Source of the DNA: JADHUC01 sp964617665
GTDB lineage: Bacteria > Planctomycetota > Planctomycetia > Pirellulales > Pirellulaceae
Direction: 5' to 3'
Length of the DNA stretch: 10,840 nucleotides
NCBI GenBank assembly: GCA_964617665.1
Contig: CAZUAH010000478.1
Span: forward strand, 1-10,840
Below are positions 7,427 to 10,840 of the stretch, in pieces; within the stretch, counting starts at the first letter, position 1; the number at the start of each line of letters is the position of its first letter. A program made the position numbers and the translations under genes. The notes beneath the pieces were generated by a model. The model was not told the DNA's origin, ran no database searches, and saw only the letters and a list, made by a program, of their open reading frames with translations.

Positions 7427-9035
7427 CGTCTTTGCCGATCCGTGGCAGTGTTAATAGAAACCGCGCCCCACATCCCGGACCATCGCTGGATGGGACGAGG
7501 TCTCCTCCATGTTCTTGGACGATTCGATAAGTGATCGACAGACCAAGGCCAGTCCCCTGACCATTTCGGCGTGTCGTAAAAAATGGTTCAAATAGTTGCT
7601 GCATGACTTCCTCCGTCATGCCGCAGCCATTGTCTTCGATCGTCAGTTCGGCCCCGTCGGTGTTTTCGCACAAGCGAATGTTGACCTGTCCACCGGGATC
7701 CACGCTGTCCAAAGCGTTGGTGATCAGATTCAGTACAACTTGCTTGATCTCTTGCGAATTGACGCTAACGATCACCTCTTCTTCGCAGTCAAAGTCAATA
7801 TTCTTATTGCGATAGCGACTCAGGTGCTGCACCATGCCGATCACGTCTTGTACAAGTTCGCACAAATCAGCATCGTGTTTCTCCGTATCGCCAACGCGGG
7901 AGAAATCCAACAATTGATCGGTGATGCCTTTGCAGCGGAAGGCTTCGTCCTGGATCGTGCGCAAATAATCTCGCAGGACGTCGATTTCCTCGTTGTGCTC
8001 GTCGTCGGGTCTGGCGTCATCTTCCTGAATGATGTCGTGCACTCGCGATTCCAGCGACTCGGCAGCCCAAGCCACAGCGGTCAACGGGTTGTTGATCTCG
8101 TGTGCCACGCTTGCCGCCATGCAACCGACGGCGGCCAGTTGCTCGCTGCGAACCACCTCTTTTGTGCGTTGCTTGACCAGTTCGTCACGCTCGGCGATTT
8201 CTTTGTCCAGGGCTTCGCGGATCTTCTGGAAACGGTCGTTCGTGGCGTTCATGGCGCCCGCCAACTCGGCCACCTCGTCATGCGTCTTCAGTCGGATGCG
8301 GTGGTTGAAATTGCCTTCGCGAGCCACCCGACGCGATCCCTCGATCAGGATCTGCAGTGGTTTGAAGACGGCTTGGCGGAAAGCGAAAAAGAACCCAATA
8401 AGCGTCACAATGGCTGCCGCAGTTGTAATCCATCCCAGCACAATCCAATAGCGATACTGGACTCGCACATCGTCCACGAGTTGATGCATCCGCTTCTGTA
8501 ACTGGAACGGCAGCTTCATCGTCAACGCGTGTAACTCGGCCAGTGCCGAGTCCAAATCTTCTGCTTTGACTTCGTTCAACGCCCAATCGTCGTAGTCGTT
8601 CAGCTTGGCGATGCCCTCAAGCGACCGTTCGATTTCCCGTACGGTTTCCCACTCCGGCAGGCGATTGTCGTCATCAGAATCGCGTGTCTGTTCGAGTTCG
8701 AATTCGCGAAGTTGCGCTTTGTAGTCAGCCAAACCTTGCTCGACATTCGCGAAGCAAGTAAGAAAATCTTCTCGCAGCTTAAGTCGGTCAACGGGCGGAG
8801 TGGCCATGTCCTGCTTGCGGCACGCGCGGCTGATGATGGCGCGCAATTCACCAACATTCCACGACAAGTCGGCAACCAGCCGCAGTTCCGTGGCACGCTG
8901 ATAACTGATACTGCGAGCCAGCCAGCGATAAGAATAGGACCCGCTGAGGCCGATGGTGGCCAGGATCCCCACGATCAACAGCAATACGGCCACGCCCAGC
9001 CGTAGCTTGTTGCGAATTGACCAACGGAAGAGCAC
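7392..9035 (-). CDS. Membrane sensor histidine kinase, partner of the NtrC-type regulator
   Basis: The 547-residue protein has a first membrane helix at about 11-32, a roughly 165-residue, mostly helical and charged extracytoplasmic sensor region (33-196), and a second membrane helix at about 197-219. A HAMP linker (about 218-272) and a short coiled coil (about 270-298) follow. The HisKA dimerisation domain has the phosphorylated His at 312 (AHEINNPL), and the ATPase domain has the N box (LNLITNAL, N440), G1 box DNGCGM at 468-473, F box FEPFFTT at 482-488 and G2 box GTGLGLS at 494-500. All catalytic motifs are complete. The sensor domain resembles the helical bundles of chemoreceptor-like sensors but has no recognisable ligand motif. 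It starts at GTG with a strong AAGGAGGT upstream. It is the first gene of the operon and should phosphorylate D64 of the regulator encoded downstream. The charged C-terminal tail overlaps the regulator start. Confidence 0.95.
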   Translation of the reverse strand: MLFRWSIRNKLRLGVAVLLLIVGILATIGLSGSYSYRWLARSISYQRATELRLVADLSWNVGELRAIISRACRKQDMATPPVDRLKLREDFLTCFANVEQGLADYKAQLREFELEQTRDSDDDNRLPEWETVREIERSLEGIAKLNDYDDWALNEVKAEDLDSALAELHALTMKLPFQLQKRMHQLVDDVRVQYRYWIVLGWITTAAAIVTLIGFFFAFRQAVFKPLQILIEGSRRVAREGNFNHRIRLKTHDEVAELAGAMNATNDRFQKIREALDKEIAERDELVKQRTKEVVRSEQLAAVGCMAASVAHEINNPLTAVAWAAESLESRVHDIIQEDDARPDDEHNEEIDVLRDYLRTIQDEAFRCKGITDQLLDFSRVGDTEKHDADLCELVQDVIGMVQHLSRYRNKNIDFDCEEEVIVSVNSQEIKQVVLNLITNALDSVDPGGQVNIRLCENTDGAELTIEDNGCGMTEEVMQQLFEPFFTTRRNGQGTGLGLSITYRIVQEHGGDLVPSSDGPGCGARFLLTLPRIGKDDEENEEKRKIA

Positions 9036-9040
9036 GAGTG

Positions 9041-9048
9041 ACCTCCTT
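9041..9048 (-). promoter_or_regulatory. Strong ribosome binding site for the GTG-started kinase
   Basis: AAGGAGGT on the minus strand, 5 nt before the GTG at 9033-9035, is a near-perfect Shine-Dalgarno sequence. It fixes the kinase start and suggests high translation of the first gene, in contrast to the overlapping, weakly primed second gene. Confidence 0.8.
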
Positions 9049-9061
9049 GTCGTCTGGGGAC

Positions 9062-9084
9062 GCTAGCTATTCCCTGCTAGCACC
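9062..9084. promoter_or_regulatory. Candidate operator: paired GCTAGC palindromes upstream of the kinase
   Basis: Two GCTAGC palindromes (9062-9067 and 9076-9081) lie 14 bp apart centre to centre, separated by 8 nt. The second is part of TGCTAGCACC (9075-9084), the reverse complement of the 10-mer at 5953-5962. They lie 27-49 nt before the kinase GTG, so they fall in the leader or core promoter. The pair could also fold as a weak 6-bp hairpin in the leader RNA. A regulatory role is inference. Confidence 0.3.
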
Positions 9085-9416
9085 TCATGCCGGCCGGAAC
9101 GGATTCCGCCAACGCGAGAAGTGTACCACCGGCACGCCAATCCAAGCAAGATGAAACTGGCAGAGTTGCGCGGGGCTAGTTCGACTATCCGCTAACGGAA
9201 TTGCAGCAGACACAATCGTGGGGAACGCGCAACGGTCCATCGGCTTGACCTTGGTGTTGGGCAAAGTAATGATCATGATGTTTGCACCTTCGGCGATCCT
9301 CCAAGGTCTCTTGATATGCTGTCTCCGGTTTGCAGCCGTCTGAAACCGAATAGAATGCCGCGACATGATCCGATGCGGCGATACTTGTTGCTCAATTCCC
9401 GAAGAAAGGACTAACG

Positions 9417-10409
9417 ATGAAGACGACGATTGCTCTTACTCTCCTGCTCAGCGCCCTTTTCTCCGCTCCTGCAATTCTGGGGCAGGAGTATCCTGCCATG
9501 TCCGAAGCCCATCGCATCGAATGCCTCAAACCTTCGGTCAAACGGCCGGTTCGCATGGTTCTGGACACGGACACATACAACGAGATCGACGATCAGTTCG
9601 CCGTGGTGTATGCGCTGATCTCGCCGGAGTTGGATGTCCAGGCGGTTTATGCCGCTCCGTTCCACAACAATCGGTCCAGCGGACCCGGCGAGGGCATGGA
9701 GAAGAGCTACGAGGAAATCCTGAGAATTCTCAGCAGACTTGGCAAGGATCCCGACCGTTTCGCTCTGAAAGGCAGCACAAAGTATCTCACGGACCTGCGG
9801 AATCCCGAGAAGAGCCCCGCAACGACAGACCTGATCCAGAGGGCGAAGAAGAGCAGCCCCAAAGATCCCCTGTACGTTGTTGCCGTCGGGGCGATCACCA
9901 ATGTGAGCAACGCGATTCTGCTCGATCCTTCCATCATTCCCAACATCGTTGTTGTGTGGTTGGGCGGCAACGGTCACCATTGGCCTCATCAACGCGAATT
10001 CAATTTCCGCCAGGACTTGAACGCTTCAAGGGTCATATTCGATAGCGGAGTGCCCTTTGTGCAACTCCCGTGCACGCCCGTCGTGACTCACTTCACCACC
10101 ACGGTACCGGAAATGGAACGATACGTCGCTGGCCGAGGGGCCATCGGCGATTACTTGCTGGAGATCTTCAAAGATTACAGGAAGGATCACTTCGGATGGT
10201 CCAAAGTCCTGTGGGACATGACGGCCGTCGCCTGGCTGATCAACCACCGCTGGCTGCCGTCCGAGTTGGTTCACAGCCCGATCGTTACCGACAACTACAC
10301 ATTCAGCGTCGACCGATCTCGGCATCTGATACGAGTCGTGTACTTTGTCCAGCGAGATCCGATTTTCCGGGACTTCTTCACAAAGCTCGAGAAGCGACGG
10401 AATAACTGA
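9417..10409 (+). CDS. Secreted nucleoside hydrolase (IUNH superfamily)
   Basis: The 330-residue protein begins with a signal peptide (hydrophobic core about 5-20, cleavage near residues 21-23), so it acts outside the cytoplasm, unlike the classical cytosolic enzymes. The N-terminal calcium-binding signature is DTDTYNEIDDQFA at 50-62 (D50, D52, D58, D59), a longer variant of the classical DxDxxxDD motif. Other family blocks are VVAVGAITNVSNAI at 154-167 (classical GPLTN region), EFNFRQDLNASRVIF at 194-208, and WDMTAVAW at 266-273, where D267 matches the C-terminal calcium-ligand aspartate. Where the inosine-uridine enzymes have a histidine just before that aspartate, this protein has W266. The family cleaves the N-glycosidic bond of ribonucleosides to give base and ribose; specificity here is uncertain. 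The ATG is preceded by AAAGGA at a 6-nt spacing. The gene is divergent from the kinase operon and appears monocistronic. Confidence 0.9.
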   Translation: MKTTIALTLLLSALFSAPAILGQEYPAMSEAHRIECLKPSVKRPVRMVLDTDTYNEIDDQFAVVYALISPELDVQAVYAAPFHNNRSSGPGEGMEKSYEEILRILSRLGKDPDRFALKGSTKYLTDLRNPEKSPATTDLIQRAKKSSPKDPLYVVAVGAITNVSNAILLDPSIIPNIVVVWLGGNGHHWPHQREFNFRQDLNASRVIFDSGVPFVQLPCTPVVTHFTTTVPEMERYVAGRGAIGDYLLEIFKDYRKDHFGWSKVLWDMTAVAWLINHRWLPSELVHSPIVTDNYTFSVDRSRHLIRVVYFVQRDPIFRDFFTKLEKRRNN

Positions 10410-10639
10410 AGGGGCAAGCAATTCAGCCAAGTGGTAGCCGGATTCGGTCTTCTCCACCAGCTTATGGACTAGCGTGCAACTTGAGACGCTGGCTTACCGC
10501 GGTCCGGAAATAGGGAAAGGCGCAACGTCCGACTCAGTGGGAAGCGCGTACATATCGCCAGAAGTGGCACAGAAAGGGCTCCAGCGATGGAGATACCCCG
10601 ACGAAAGGGAGGGCCGTTAGGGTATGCGGATCGGTGGAT
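10410..10639. other. Convergent intergenic region, no gene seen
   Basis: This stretch lies between the 3' ends of the plus-strand nucleoside hydrolase and the minus-strand partial gene. I see no supported open frame and no clear terminator for the hydrolase. The only notable structure is the hairpin at 10576-10599, listed separately. Confidence 0.5.
10571..10599 (-). terminator. Possible terminator hairpin for the right-edge gene
   Basis: CTCCA (10579-10583) pairs with TGGAG (10588-10592) across a 4-nt loop. The stem extends through GGG (10576-10578) and CCC (10596-10598) with a 3-nt bulge. On the minus strand the structure is followed by TTTCT (10571-10575), and it lies about 40 bp past the stop of the partial minus-strand gene. 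The T tract is short, so termination strength is doubtful. Confidence 0.35.
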
Positions 10640-10840
10640 CTATCGGTAGGGAAAACGCTGGTTTGGAAGCGGATCAGTCGGCAGATCTAGTTGCTCATCG
10701 CGAGGTGCAGTTGGCACAATGAGCGCAAGCGTCTTCTCGACATCACCTTCAGGCAGAAACTCTCTAAGCCTCGCGCGCACGGCTTTCGGGTTGTATCCAA
10801 GTCGAAAGGCATGACACAGATAATCTACGACGCGCTTCCG
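10640..10840 (-). CDS. C-terminal 66 codons of an unrecognised protein (5' end outside the window)
   Basis: From the right edge, the minus strand is open for 66 codons to a TAG at 10640-10642. The peptide starts RKRVVDYLCHAFRLGYNPKA and continues through a probable helix (VRARLREFL) to a polar, proline-containing tail ending in NQRFPYR. The mixed, non-repetitive composition and the helical periodicity look like a real protein end, not a shadow frame, and no competing frame on the other strand is better. I do not recognise the family. The basic helical segment could belong to a DNA- or RNA-associated protein, but that is speculative. It converges on the nucleoside hydrolase gene. Confidence 0.6.
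   Translation of the reverse strand, partial: RKRVVDYLCHAFRLGYNPKAVRARLREFLPEGDVEKTLALIVPTAPRDEQLDLPTDPLPNQRFPYR

Larger units (their letters stand above)
9036..9416. promoter_or_regulatory. Divergent intergenic region between kinase operon and nucleoside hydrolase
   Basis: These 381 bp must hold the promoters of both divergent transcripts. On the plus strand, TTGACC at 9245-9250, 17 nt, then AATGAT at 9268-9273 is a modest sigma70-like candidate for the hydrolase gene (about 145 nt upstream of the ATG). The palindrome ATGATCAT (9269-9276) overlaps its -10. I found no good sigma54 (GG-N10-GC with flanking consensus) element on either strand. A 93-codon open frame on the minus strand (9085-9366) has no ribosome binding site and no recognisable product. 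Confidence 0.4.

Noticed and set aside
7596..8501. 301-codon plus-strand open frame
   Set aside because: It is antisense to the histidine kinase gene, whose catalytic motifs are all present; no motif or start signal supports the antisense frame.
9085..9366. 93-codon minus-strand open frame in the divergent intergenic region
   Set aside because: No Shine-Dalgarno sequence before its ATG, no recognised family, unusual composition; more likely chance than a gene cotranscribed with the kinase.
9411..9992. 193-codon minus-strand open frame
   Set aside because: It is antisense to the nucleoside hydrolase gene, which has a signal peptide, ribosome binding site and conserved motifs.
1..10840. CRISPR arrays, phage or defence modules, and intact insertion-sequence ends
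   Set aside because: No regularly spaced repeats, no relevant protein motifs and no matching terminal repeats were seen in the window.

Overview
The window looks like chromosomal DNA of a planctomycete, most likely Pirellulaceae-like. The reasons are the gene content (a very large secreted dehydrogenase fused to HEAT-like repeats and a cytochrome c module, a secreted DUF1080 protein, a secreted nucleoside hydrolase of the DTDxxxExDD type), the moderately high G+C and the loose gene spacing. This assignment is inference from protein families; no rRNA or other phylogenetic marker is present.

Layout, left to right. Positions 1-991 are decayed accessory DNA. They hold the C-terminal part of an IS91-family (Y2, rolling-circle) transposase on the minus strand, with an internal deletion and no N-terminal half, followed by a stretch with no intact gene except a short coding-like frame at 865-990. 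A GTG-started gene for a secreted DUF1080 (3-keto-disaccharide hydrolase-like) protein lies at 992-1669 (minus). An intrinsic terminator at 1795-1825 separates it from the 1314-residue dehydrogenase/cytochrome c protein at 1853-5797 (minus). After a 243-bp gap comes a two-gene operon on the minus strand: a membrane histidine kinase (7392-9035, first gene) and an NtrC-type, sigma54-dependent response regulator (6041-7426), overlapping by 35 nt. A 381-bp divergent intergenic region leads to a plus-strand gene for a secreted nucleoside hydrolase (9417-10409). The right edge holds the C-terminal 66 codons of an unrecognised minus-strand gene.

How the parts may work together. Three of the five complete genes encode exported proteins that could act on extracellular or periplasmic sugars or nucleosides: the DUF1080 protein, the dehydrogenase with its own heme domain, and the nucleoside hydrolase. 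The kinase/regulator pair sits between two of them and could control them through sigma54 promoters, but I found no convincing -24/-12 element. The only sequence link is a 10-bp palindrome-containing motif (GGTGCTAGCA) found upstream of both the kinase operon and the dehydrogenase gene. I see no CRISPR array, phage genes, defence system, tRNA or rRNA. Nothing here is clearly a new system; the leads are the shared motif, the regulator without a visible target promoter, and the remnant frames in the left 1 kb.
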